A DNA stretch of 64,000 nt from Lysinibacillus_B sp050613145 (lineage in GTDB: Bacteria; Bacillota; Bacilli; Bacillales_A; Planococcaceae): the NCBI RefSeq assembly GCF_050613145.1, contig NZ_CP192507.1, positions 744,001 to 808,000 on the forward strand. Direction: 5' to 3'. A program made the position numbers and the translations under genes. Numbering within the stretch: position 1 is the first letter of the stretch; every line of letters starts with the position of its first letter. Of the stretch, positions 40,886 through 48,765 are shown in pieces. The notes under the pieces are model-generated. The model had not been told where the DNA came from and made no database searches. It saw only the letters and a list, made by a program, of their open reading frames with translations.

Positions 40886-43321
40886 ATGGTAATGCGTATT
40901 GGTGGATTAGCGTCCGGAATGGACATCGATGAGTTAGTCAAAAAATTAATGTCTGCGGAGAAAGCGCCATTAAATAAGTTATATCAAAAGAAAACAACAT
41001 ATGAGTGGCAACGAGACGCTTATCGTAGCGTAAATACAAAGCTTAAAACTTTTGACACATATATTGCAGATAATTTAATTTTAAAAAGTTTAACTTCTAA
41101 AACAGCAACAAGTTCAAATTCTAGTTTAGTGTCAGCAATTGCAACTGGTAAAGCAACGGGTTCAATTTCCATTGAAGGGGTTTCCCAACTAGCGACAGCT
41201 GCACGTGGTGTAGGAAATCAAATTAACGCAACAGGATCTACGAAATTGAGTGAACTAAGTATTGGTGAAACTTCTATTGAATTAAAGGCTATTCAAAGTA
41301 ACGGAAGTATGGCCACAACAGCGACAAAAATTGAATTCGATCCAAGTACGACAACTGTAGATCAATTAATTAGTAAGATTAATTCAAGCAATGCAGGTGT
41401 TAGTGCAATTTTCGAAGGTGGTAGACTATCAATTACTGCTAAGAATACAGGGGATAATAAGTCTGGTGCAGAAGTACAAGTAACTGCCGGAGCAAATGTT
41501 TTCGGTAAACTAGGTTTTTCATCATTAGCTAGTCAAGCATCAGGAGATTTAGCTTCTGGGGGAACAAATGCGGTATTCCAAGTTAATGGTATTGCAACGG
41601 AACGTTCTACTAACAATTTTACAATTAATGGATATAATTTAACGCTTAAAGAAACATTTAACCAAGGTTCTACTATAGCAAGTAAATACAATGCAGCTTG
41701 GACTGAATGGGATAACGCGACTAATAAGACTGATTTTACTGATTTGGCTAATAAAGTAAGCGCCGCGACAAGTGAGTATAATACAGCAAACAGCGCATAC
41801 GAAACTGAATATAATGCTGTTTTTTCAAATGCTCAATTAACTGAAGATGAGCAAGCAACGTATAACAAAATTAACAATCGTAATTTATTGATGAATTTGA
41901 CTTCAACTGATATGACTGAAATAAAATCTCTAGCAGCAGATATTTCTTCAGATGAGAATTTTAATACTTGGTTAGAAAATGCAACTTCAGGTGAAATTTC
42001 TGACGATTTAAAAGCTAAGTTGTCAGGAATTACTAGGGAACAATTTACAACGCTTAAAGCCTTAGGTGATGCTGACTTCGATAAAATGAAGAGTGCAGCA
42101 GAGTTAAAAACATATGAAACAATAGGTGCTAGCTTCCTGGATGGTTTGAGTCCAGCTGAAGTAACTAAAGTGGAAAGTATGTTAGGTCAAACTGAAGAAC
42201 AATTTAATACTACAATTGACAATTTAAAAAATTCTACCAATGAAGATGATAAAGCTTTAGGAAATAAATTAAGTGCTTTAAGTGGAGAACAAAAGCAAGC
42301 ATTACGTCAATTATCGATTAGCCAACTTGATGACTTTAAAAAAGTAGCAACGGCTGAGGTAGAAAAAAATACGAAATTACAATTAAAAAATACAGCAGAA
42401 GCTAATGAAACTGCCGCAATTAATCGTCGAGCAAACGCTGAAGAAACGTTGAAAGCAGCGTATCAAGAATATAAAGAACTAAATGGTAGTATTGCAGGCG
42501 TAGATGAATCAGATCTTTCAACATATGTTACTTCGGTTAATGTACCGACAAATACAACTAGTGCTGTAACAATGACATCAACAACAAATGTTGACGACAT
42601 GATGACAAAGATTAAAGAGTTTGTGAATACGTATAACGGTTTAATTAAAGACTTTACAGATCAAACAAAACAATCAAAATACCGAGACTACGCACCATTA
42701 ACAGATGAACAAAAAGAAGACATGTCTGAGAATGAAATTAAGCTTTGGGAAGAAAAAGCAAAGAGTGGTTTACTACGCAATGATGCACTTATTCGTGAAG
42801 GTCTTTCAAATATGCGTTCTTTAGTCTACGAATCAAATCCAGCATTGAAAGATTCTAAATATAATACGCTATTTAGTATTGGGATTACAACCTCTAAAAA
42901 TTACAATGAGGGCGGCACACTTGAAATAGATGAAAATAAATTGCGAGCTGCCTTAGAAGCGGACCCAGATGCTGTAGAAAAGTTATTTAAAAATAGTGAA
43001 GGTAAAAAGGAAGACACTATTCAAGTAGAGGAAAATGGAGTTTCAGTTACTAAAACGGTTGATACACGTGGTTATTTAGAAAAGTTACGTGAATCAATGA
43101 AATCATTTGAAATTTCCATTGAGAAAAAAGCTGGACGTTCTACGATGACAGATGCTGAATACGCTCTTGGTAAGAGTCTAATAGATACAGAGAGTCGCAT
43201 TGATACATGGAAACGAAAATTAGAAATGGTCGAAGCCCGCTATTGGAAGCAATTTGGTGCTATGGAATCGGCAATAAATAAAGCAAATCAACAATCAGCA
43301 ATGTTTATGCAAGGACAATAA
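40886..43321 (+). CDS. fliD: Flagellar filament cap protein FliD, unusually long
   Basis: 811 residues against about 500 in B. subtilis. The conserved ends are normal: N-terminal MRIGGLASGMDIDELVKKLM and D2/D3 start to ~255. The C-terminal FliD domain is ~545-811 (DDMMTKIKEFVNTYNGLIKD, ending with LIDTESRIDTWKRKLEMVEA and YWKQFGAMESAINKANQQSA). The extra ~280 residues (~265-545) are acidic, Asn/Thr/Glu-rich and strongly helical, with repeated LTEDEQATYN / LSPAEVTKVE / LSGEQKQALR phrases. They replace or extend the outer domain of the cap. FliD folds flagellin at the filament tip and often mediates adhesion. RBS AAGGAGG. Confidence 0.93.
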   Translation: MVMRIGGLASGMDIDELVKKLMSAEKAPLNKLYQKKTTYEWQRDAYRSVNTKLKTFDTYIADNLILKSLTSKTATSSNSSLVSAIATGKATGSISIEGVSQLATAARGVGNQINATGSTKLSELSIGETSIELKAIQSNGSMATTATKIEFDPSTTTVDQLISKINSSNAGVSAIFEGGRLSITAKNTGDNKSGAEVQVTAGANVFGKLGFSSLASQASGDLASGGTNAVFQVNGIATERSTNNFTINGYNLTLKETFNQGSTIASKYNAAWTEWDNATNKTDFTDLANKVSAATSEYNTANSAYETEYNAVFSNAQLTEDEQATYNKINNRNLLMNLTSTDMTEIKSLAADISSDENFNTWLENATSGEISDDLKAKLSGITREQFTTLKALGDADFDKMKSAAELKTYETIGASFLDGLSPAEVTKVESMLGQTEEQFNTTIDNLKNSTNEDDKALGNKLSALSGEQKQALRQLSISQLDDFKKVATAEVEKNTKLQLKNTAEANETAAINRRANAEETLKAAYQEYKELNGSIAGVDESDLSTYVTSVNVPTNTTSAVTMTSTTNVDDMMTKIKEFVNTYNGLIKDFTDQTKQSKYRDYAPLTDEQKEDMSENEIKLWEEKAKSGLLRNDALIREGLSNMRSLVYESNPALKDSKYNTLFSIGITTSKNYNEGGTLEIDENKLRAALEADPDAVEKLFKNSEGKKEDTIQVEENGVSVTKTVDTRGYLEKLRESMKSFEISIEKKAGRSTMTDAEYALGKSLIDTESRIDTWKRKLEMVEARYWKQFGAMESAINKANQQSAMFMQGQ

Positions 43322-43341
43322 TCACTTAGGTGGCATGAAAA

Positions 43342-43701
43342 ATGGAAATTGTACAACAACTTTTACAAGTGTCAGCTAAGCTATATCAGCATTTGACGAA
43401 TCTGCCTACAGATGAACAACGAGATGAATATATTGAGAAAATTCACCTTTTATTGGATGAACGTGGTATACTAATCCAGAAAATGCAAAACGATGGATTT
43501 CAAGTTGACGTAGCAAACAAATCTCATGCGATGTTAGTTGAATTAGATAAAGGTATACGCGAGCGTTTAAATAAGGTGATGAAATCCATTCAGGCCGATT
43601 TAAAGGATTTGCAAAATGCGAAGAAAAATGAGCAACAATATATGAATCCTTACGCAAATGTTCAGGTGATGGATGGACGTTACTATGATAAAAAGAATTA
43701 A
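43342..43701 (+). CDS. fliT: FliT-like flagellar chaperone
   Basis: 119 residues, helical with leucine heptads (MEIVQQLLQVSAKLYQHLTN, DEYIEKIHLLLDERGILIQK) and a Tyr/Asn-rich tail (YMNPYANVQVMDGRYYDKKN). It lies between fliD and fliS; FliT proteins are export chaperones for FliD and diverge strongly in sequence. The call rests on size, fold pattern and location. In B. subtilis the order is fliD-fliS-fliT, so the last two genes are swapped here. RBS AGGTGG. Confidence 0.78.
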   Translation: MEIVQQLLQVSAKLYQHLTNLPTDEQRDEYIEKIHLLLDERGILIQKMQNDGFQVDVANKSHAMLVELDKGIRERLNKVMKSIQADLKDLQNAKKNEQQYMNPYANVQVMDGRYYDKKN

Positions 43702-43728
43702 TAAATAGCTTCAGAGGGAGTGTATTTT

Positions 43729-44133
43729 GTGACAGCACAAGCGAATGCATTTAATGCATACAAACAAAATAGTGTGACGACGGCTTCACCAGGTGAGCTT
43801 ACATTAATGTTGTATAATGGGTGTTTAAAGTTTTTAGGAAAAGCAAAAATGGCGATTGAAGAAAAAAATATTGAAGAGAAGAATATTAATTTGCAAAAAG
43901 CACAAGCGATTATTGCGGAATTAATGTCTACGCTCAATATGGATATCGAGATCTCGAAGCAAATGCTACCATTATATGAATACATGAACCGTCGCCTTGT
44001 TGAAGCGAATATCCAAAGTGATATTACGATTATTGAAGAGGTAGAAGGGTTAGTAACGGAATTCCGCGATACGTGGAAAGAAGTTATTAAAATTACACGC
44101 CAGCAGCAATATGCGAATGTAGAGCAAGTATAA
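43729..44133 (+). CDS. fliS: Flagellin export chaperone FliS
   Basis: 134 residues starting at GTG (RBS GAGGGAG); a GTG three codons earlier overlaps the RBS region. Family motif NAYKQNSVTTASPGELTLML followed by YNGCLKFLGKAK is diagnostic, and the four-helix bundle continues to the end. FliS binds the C-terminal helices of flagellin and prevents early polymerisation; in Bacillus it also takes part in the FliW/CsrA circuit by keeping Hag available. Last gene of the flaG operon, followed by a terminator. Confidence 0.93.
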   Translation: MTAQANAFNAYKQNSVTTASPGELTLMLYNGCLKFLGKAKMAIEEKNIEEKNINLQKAQAIIAELMSTLNMDIEISKQMLPLYEYMNRRLVEANIQSDITIIEEVEGLVTEFRDTWKEVIKITRQQQYANVEQV

Positions 44134-44139
44134 AATTAG

Positions 44140-44173
44140 AGGACCCGCTTATGTCAAAGTTGGGTCCTTTTTG
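44140..44173 (+). terminator. Terminator after fliS
   Basis: AGGACCC (44140-44146)/GGGTCCT (44162-44168) and TTTTTG; a 7-bp stem with a long loop. Confidence 0.75.
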
Positions 44174-44262
44174 CTGTAATCAAGAGTATATTGGGAATAT
44201 AAGAGCATATACATAGTAGGTAATATTTATCACCTTTTAACTTGAAACGATTGTGAGGTTTT

Positions 44263-45906
44263 ATGATGAAAACTTTATATCATCAGTGGCTTCATTCTTC
44301 TTTTTACACGGATGAGCTACAAGCAATTACAGACGAAACGGAAATCGCTGACCGCTTCTATCAAACGGTTCCATTCGGCACAGGTGGGATGCGCGGGAAG
44401 CTGGGTGCGGGGACAAATCGGATGAACCTTCATACGATTCGTCTCGTTGCTGAAGGGTTAGCGCGTGAAATCGAGCAGCAAGGACAAGAAGCGAAACAAC
44501 GAGGTGTTGTCATTGCTTATGATACGCGGCATTTCTCACAGGATTTTGCATATGAAACAGCGGGCGTTTTAGCCGCGCATCAGATTAAAAGCTATGTATT
44601 TACTGAAAGCCGCCCTACCCCTGAGCTAAGCTTTGCGGTACGACAATTACAGGCTTATGCGGGCGTTGTTATTACAGCGAGCCATAATCCGAAGCAGTAT
44701 AACGGCTTTAAAGTGTACGGGGAGGACGGGGCACAGCTAACACCGCAAGTTGCGGATAAAATTGTGTCACACATGAATGCAGTGGAGGATATTTTTTACA
44801 TTCAGGCACTCCGTCGGGAACAATTACTCGCTTCTAGTTTCTGTATGGAAATATTAGAAAAGATGGATGATGCGTATAATACGGCATTACAATCATTTGC
44901 CACAGCAGGAAAGAAGGATTTACGGCTTGTGTACACACCTTTACATGGGGCAGGCCTTGTACCGACAACACGAGCATTACAAGAAGCTGGTTTTATGAAT
45001 CTACATATTGTGGAGGAGCAAGCGATTCCGTCTGGTGAGTTTCCAACAGTTGCCTATCCAAATCCAGAAGAGGCCGAGACATTTAAATTAGCGATGGAGC
45101 TTGGCGATCAAGTGGAAGCGGACTTACTGCTTGCGACAGATCCAGATGCAGATCGCCTTGGCGTTGCTGTGCGGGATGGCGAGTATAAGCTATTAACGGG
45201 CGATCAACTTGGGGCATTGTTATTAAACTATATTTTACAAACGAAACGTATTCCAGCAAATGCGGCAATGATTAAAACAATCGTCACATCGGAGTTTGGT
45301 ACAGCAATTGCCAGTAAGTATGGTATCACAACGGTTAATACATTAACAGGCTTTAAGTTCATAGCAGAGAAAATCGCGGAGTGGGAGCAAACAGGCGAGT
45401 ATACATTTATGTTCGGCTATGAGGAGAGCTACGGTTACTTAGCTGGCGATTTTGTACGGGATAAAGATGCCGTGCAGATTGCGCTTTTAACAGCAGAAAT
45501 GGCCGCGTATTATAAAGCACAAGGGCAAACATTAATGGATGCGCTAAATGATTTGTATGAAGAGTTAGGTTGGTATAAGGAAGCGCTTGTGTCATTGACA
45601 TTTGAAGGAATTGAAGGGCAGCAAAAAATGGCTTCCATTATGGAGACATTCCGACAACATCCACCAACATCATTTGCAGGTATAGCCGTTGAGAAAATGG
45701 AAGACTACCGACTTGGTAATGTAAACGGATTACCGACAGCAGATGTCGTGAAGTTTATGTTAGTAGATGAATCGTGGATTTGTGTGCGCCCGTCCGGTAC
45801 AGAGCCGAAGTGTAAGTTTTATATTGGGGTAAAAGCCCAAAGTGAAACAGATAGTATGAAGCGAATGGAACAATTGAAAGAATCATTGAGATTATATTTA
45901 CAATGA
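44263..45906 (+). CDS. pgcA: Alpha-phosphoglucomutase / phosphohexomutase PgcA
   Basis: 547 residues, slightly under the 565-581 of relatives. The N-terminal FGTGGMRGKLGAGTNRMN, catalytic phosphoserine loop VVITASHNPKQYNGFKVYGE (~138-158), metal-binding DPDADRLGV near 295, sugar-binding GYEESYGYL near 387 and phosphate-binding RPSGTEPKCKFYIG near 510 appear in the family order. Interconverts glucose 6-phosphate and glucose 1-phosphate for UDP-glucose, hence wall teichoic acid and glycolipid synthesis. Monogenic between two terminators; richer in GC than the flagellar island beside it. Confidence 0.9.
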   Translation: MMKTLYHQWLHSSFYTDELQAITDETEIADRFYQTVPFGTGGMRGKLGAGTNRMNLHTIRLVAEGLAREIEQQGQEAKQRGVVIAYDTRHFSQDFAYETAGVLAAHQIKSYVFTESRPTPELSFAVRQLQAYAGVVITASHNPKQYNGFKVYGEDGAQLTPQVADKIVSHMNAVEDIFYIQALRREQLLASSFCMEILEKMDDAYNTALQSFATAGKKDLRLVYTPLHGAGLVPTTRALQEAGFMNLHIVEEQAIPSGEFPTVAYPNPEEAETFKLAMELGDQVEADLLLATDPDADRLGVAVRDGEYKLLTGDQLGALLLNYILQTKRIPANAAMIKTIVTSEFGTAIASKYGITTVNTLTGFKFIAEKIAEWEQTGEYTFMFGYEESYGYLAGDFVRDKDAVQIALLTAEMAAYYKAQGQTLMDALNDLYEELGWYKEALVSLTFEGIEGQQKMASIMETFRQHPPTSFAGIAVEKMEDYRLGNVNGLPTADVVKFMLVDESWICVRPSGTEPKCKFYIGVKAQSETDSMKRMEQLKESLRLYLQ

Positions 45907-45920
45907 TTGCTACATTATGG

Positions 45921-45955
45921 ACCACATTTAGGAGTGACTGAATGTGGTTTTTTGT
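45921..45955 (+). terminator. Terminator after pgcA
   Basis: ACCACATT (45921-45928)/AATGTGGT (45941-45948), then TTTTTGTTTTTTT. Confidence 0.85.
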
Positions 45956-45959
45956 TTTT

Positions 45960-46436
45960 TTCTCAGTACAAGTTATTACGTACACATATTTACGGTAGTT
46001 GCTGTTAAGATGCATTTCGACATTTCAAAAATATTTTTTCTTAAAATTCAGAAAATTATTCCAATTTTCCTAAATTTAGTTTAATATATTTTATAGTATG
46101 GTAAATAAAAGGGGGAAAATTGTCATGAAAAACTAAAATTTTATGTAAATATCTCCACAGCACATGTATTAAAAATTATCCTCTAGATGAATACTACACA
46201 AATTACATTTTGATATGGAATGCATTCGAGTAACAACTCACATAATGGTAACGATGTCTTAGGCTATGAGTAACGATCGTGTACTTGTTTTGTTTGAAGA
46301 AATTACTGGGAGAATAAAAGAGTCACCATATTTTAATTGTAATATACACCTACTCTCCTTTTGCAGTATTGTATGATTCCCACTTAAATCATTGAAATGG
46401 AATAGATTGCTGTTTTGACCACCCATTTTTATCGTA
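45960..46436. other. Gene-free AT-rich stretch upstream of comK1
   Basis: No supported gene. An RBS-like AGGGGG (46110-46115) is followed by a four-codon minimal frame (ATG to TAA, 46124-46135), probably decayed coding DNA. A possible ComK site is seen: AAAA-N5-TTTT (46027-46039), then 31 nt, then TAAA-N5-TTTA (46071-46083), the spacing of the B. subtilis comK promoter; in such AT-rich DNA it can be chance. A 36-codon frame from 46266 lacks an RBS and is not called. Confidence 0.5.
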
Positions 46437-46574
46437 AAGGAGGTGAGAAAAATGTGAGCGATTCCCGTAAAAACACAGCAAAACCCTTAAGCGGTTAGGT
46501 CCGGCAAGACTGCGCTCAAGGGTTTCAGAAGACAGGAGTATACCTGCCTTAAGCTAAGTATACTCCTTTTTTTC
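46437..46574 (+). other. Structured leader with leader peptide frame and terminator; probable relic of a type I toxin RNA locus
   Basis: A very strong RBS AAAGGAGGTGAG (46437-46448) is followed by ATG-TGA (46452-46457). In the overlapping frame a GTG opens a 14-codon frame, VSDSRKNTAKPLSG (46454-46498). Hairpin A: AAACCCTTAAGCG (46481-46493)/CGCTCAAGGGTTT (46513-46525), 12 of 13 pairs. Hairpin B: GGAGTATAC (46535-46543)/GTATACTCC (46558-46566) plus seven T, a good terminator. CCTTAAGC occurs both in the left arm of A and in the loop of B, so the right arm of A could pair with either. From memory the SRKNTxKP tail, extended RBS and twin hairpins resemble TxpA/holin-like toxin genes, with the membrane part deleted. 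An attenuator for comK1 is the alternative. Confidence 0.5.
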
Positions 46575-46616
46575 TAAAATTAAAGTAACTAATTTTAAAA
46601 AAGGGGGATTTTTACA

Positions 46617-47192
46617 ATGAAACAATTTGAAAAGTTTAATTTGACAATGAAGTCATCTGCTATTTGGTCACATTCAACAGACAATGGAGAAATTCATTCG
46701 GCCATTTTGCATGATTATCAAATTTATCATTATCCTAAACCACCGCTTGCTATTTTTAATGACAATTTATTTCGAATTGGCTCCAGTTTACGCGGTGCTA
46801 AAGATGCAGCTGAGGCAATTTTAGGATCGACTAGTATGTTTCCGTTCATGATTGATCTTGAACATAAAAACGTTTGGTTTCCTTCAAAATCGCCAGCTAA
46901 TATAGGTTGTGTTTGGTTTGCATTACACGCTATAAAGCTGCCGCTTGATATTAGCCAAGAAGAGACAAAGGTGATTTTACATGGAGGACTTTCTATGAAT
47001 ATCCCTGTTTCTTTTCGGTCATTTAAAAGTCGATGTCATGCAGCGCATATTTTGCGCTCTAAATCTTTAGATAATCAGTATCCACAACCATTTATCTATG
47101 GAAAGCCACGTAAAGAGATTACTGTTATTTGTGATGATTATCGAGTGAAATATACAGTTAAGGAAAAGAAAGAAGGCTATGAGGAGCTGTAA
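46617..47192 (+). CDS. comK: ComK-family competence transcription factor, copy 1
   Basis: 191 residues, RBS AGGGGG. ComK signature: short N-terminal strands, then RIGSSLRGAKDAAEAILGST (compare CRFFGSSYAGR-type in B. subtilis), a P-x-M/V-D-x-x-x-x-x-x-F-P block (PFMIDLEHKNVWFPSKSP), CVWFALHAI, and MNIPVSFRSFKSRCHAAHIL matching the ELPISYNSFENQ region. ComK binds AT boxes and activates DNA-uptake genes such as comF, comG and comE. About the length of B. subtilis ComK (192). A second, more divergent paralogue is at 52.8 kb. An elaborate terminator-containing leader precedes the gene, implying post-initiation control. Confidence 0.82.
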   Translation: MKQFEKFNLTMKSSAIWSHSTDNGEIHSAILHDYQIYHYPKPPLAIFNDNLFRIGSSLRGAKDAAEAILGSTSMFPFMIDLEHKNVWFPSKSPANIGCVWFALHAIKLPLDISQEETKVILHGGLSMNIPVSFRSFKSRCHAAHILRSKSLDNQYPQPFIYGKPRKEITVICDDYRVKYTVKEKKEGYEEL

Positions 47193-47222
47193 TCATTATT
47201 GATGAGGTTTAAGCAAACTTTA

Positions 47223-47266
47223 AGATTCCTGTTTTATACTAAAGAACAGGAGTCTTTTTCTTTTTA
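47223..47266 (+). terminator. Terminator after comK copy 1
   Basis: AGATTCCTGTT (47223-47233)/AACAGGAGTCT (47244-47254), 11 bp with one wobble, then TTTTCTTTTT. Confidence 0.85.
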
Positions 47267-47424
47267 GAAATCACAATAAGTTGTTAGTTCGCAGGGAATT
47301 TTTAGTCTTTTCCTACTTAAATTATGCATTTAAAATGTGGTAAAAATAGTGAATAAGGTGATAGACTACATCTTACTACGTATAAGATAATAAGCAGTAG
47401 GAGTAAGCAATTGGGGGTAGTGTA

Positions 47425-47814
47425 ATGATATTTAAAAGACAAGAAGGATTTCGTTACGCATTTGGTGAGCCGCTTGAAGCGAAGATCGTGATTCTTATCA
47501 ACGGAAAGCCGTTACATGGTGATGGAACATCTGCCACAGGACAGGTTTTAGACATTAGTCCACGCGGTATGAAGCTGAGATCGGAAGTCGATTTAAATGA
47601 GCATAAAAATGATATGTTGCAGTTAGAAGTTTCATTTGTCCTTGATACGACACAAATTAGAGCAATTGGTGAAGTTGTATGGTCTAAAAATTTCGGAAGC
47701 GGGTATCATTATGGTATTGTCTTTTATGATCAATCTGCTATCGAAAATTTAATTATCGGTGAGCTGAAAATACGGAGACGTAAGGAAGTTTTAAAACCGA
47801 AAATTAATGGGTAA
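47425..47814 (+). CDS. PilZ-domain protein
   Basis: 129 residues, cytosolic. One PilZ beta-barrel (~8-115) with the conserved second motif as DISPRGMKL (D-x-S-x-x-G) and WSKNFGSGYHYGIVF. The first c-di-GMP contact, normally R-x-x-x-R, reads KRQEGFR so the arginines are five apart, not four, making binding uncertain. PilZ proteins link c-di-GMP to motility or surface polymers. It stands alone, with no RBS stronger than GGGGG before the ATG. Function unknown. Confidence 0.78.
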   Translation: MIFKRQEGFRYAFGEPLEAKIVILINGKPLHGDGTSATGQVLDISPRGMKLRSEVDLNEHKNDMLQLEVSFVLDTTQIRAIGEVVWSKNFGSGYHYGIVFYDQSAIENLIIGELKIRRRKEVLKPKING

Positions 47815-47900
47815 ATTTTAAAAAAGATTTTTCAAATAAGAAGGGTTTTTTAAAAGATTGTCGAAGTAAGTATTATAGCCGTAATGAAGGAGGAGTTTAC

Positions 47901-48452
47901 ATGCTAAAGTTTAACATTCGTGGCGAAAACATTGAGGTAACTCCAGCGATTCGCGAGTATGTAGAAACAAAAGTGGACAAAGTTGAACGCTATTTTAATG
48001 AGGACGTGAATGCAACAGCAAACGTTAACCTCAAAGTGTACAATGACAAACAAACGAAAGTAGAAGTAACGATTCCGATGAAAAATGTGACGCTTCGTGC
48101 CGAAGAACGTCATAACGATATGTACGCAGCTGTCGACTTAATTGTGGATAAGTTAGAGCGTCAAATCCGTAAGCATAAAACAAAAGTAAACCGTAAATTC
48201 CGTGAGCGTGAGGGTGCTGGTTTATACTTTGCACATGTTACGCAACCTGGGGCAGAAGTGGAGCAGGAAGAAGAATACGCAATTGTTCGTACAAAGCAAT
48301 TTGACTTGAAACCAATGGATCAAGAAGAGGCAATTCTTCAAATGAATATGCTCGGTCATGATTTCTACATCTATACAGATGCAGAATCAGACAGCACGAA
48401 CATTGTGTACAAACGAAAAGATGGAAAATACGGCTTAATTGAAACAACTTAA
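47901..48452 (+). CDS. hpf: Ribosome hibernation-promoting factor, long form (HPF/YvyD)
   Basis: 183 residues, RBS AAGGAGG. N-terminal S30AE/YfiA domain (~1-105: LKFNIRGENIEVTPAIREYV) and the C-terminal dimerisation domain of long HPF (~125-183: EYAIVRTKQFDLKPMDQEEA, then GHDFYIYTDAESDSTNIVYK). Long HPF dimerises 70S ribosomes into inactive 100S particles in stationary phase. In Bacillus it is sigma-B/sigma-H induced; no such promoter was clear here. hpf before secA-prfB is the conserved order. Confidence 0.95.
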   Translation: MLKFNIRGENIEVTPAIREYVETKVDKVERYFNEDVNATANVNLKVYNDKQTKVEVTIPMKNVTLRAEERHNDMYAAVDLIVDKLERQIRKHKTKVNRKFREREGAGLYFAHVTQPGAEVEQEEEYAIVRTKQFDLKPMDQEEAILQMNMLGHDFYIYTDAESDSTNIVYKRKDGKYGLIETT

Positions 48453-48461
48453 CGAAACGCT

Positions 48462-48491
48462 AAGCCCTCGTGTCATGCGAGGGCTTTTTAC
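48462..48491 (+). terminator. Terminator after hpf
   Basis: AAGCCCTCG (48462-48470)/CGAGGGCTT (48478-48486), then TTTTT. Confidence 0.88.
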
Positions 48492-48523
48492 TATTTATCT
48501 TTATTTAGTCGGTGTCCAAACGC

Positions 48524-48739
48524 ATGCTAAAATAAATGAACTTAGGCTAAGAGCGCCGCTTCCTGCGGCAAAGCCTAAGTGACCCACATCCTGTGGGCCT
48601 AAGCACAATTCAAAATCCGGACGCAATTACGCCAAGGCGTAATTGATAATAAGAAAACAAGGACATTTACCAAAAGAGAATGGCGTTCTTTACGGCTGTC
48701 AGTTTGCACCACCTCATACCTAAATGCTAAAATGAAATG
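48524..48739. repeat. Hairpin-rich insert bounded by near-identical direct repeats, upstream of secA
   Basis: Three hairpins in a row: CTTAGGCT (48541)/AGCCTAAG (48572) with inner GCCGC/GCGGC; CCCACA (48583)/TGTGGG (48592); and perfect CAATTACGCC (48624)/GGCGTAATTG (48636). The block is flanked by ATGCTAAAATAAATG (48524-48538) and ATGCTAAAATGAAATG (48724-48739), exactly 200 nt apart. The right copy contains the secA -10. It looks like a small non-coding repeat inserted with duplication of promoter DNA; I recall similar hairpin blocks from Planococcaceae genomes. Confidence 0.6.
48704..48733 (+). promoter_or_regulatory. Sigma-A promoter of secA
   Basis: TTGCAC (48704-48709), 18 nt, TAAAAT (48728-48733) with TGC before the -10 (extended). 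About 33 nt before the start codon. Confidence 0.55.
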
Positions 48740-48765
48740 TGATACTAAACGGGAAGTGACAATTC

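Noticed and set aside
46266..46376. 36-codon frame in the comK1 upstream region
   Set aside because: No convincing RBS; composition and position suggest chance or decayed DNA.
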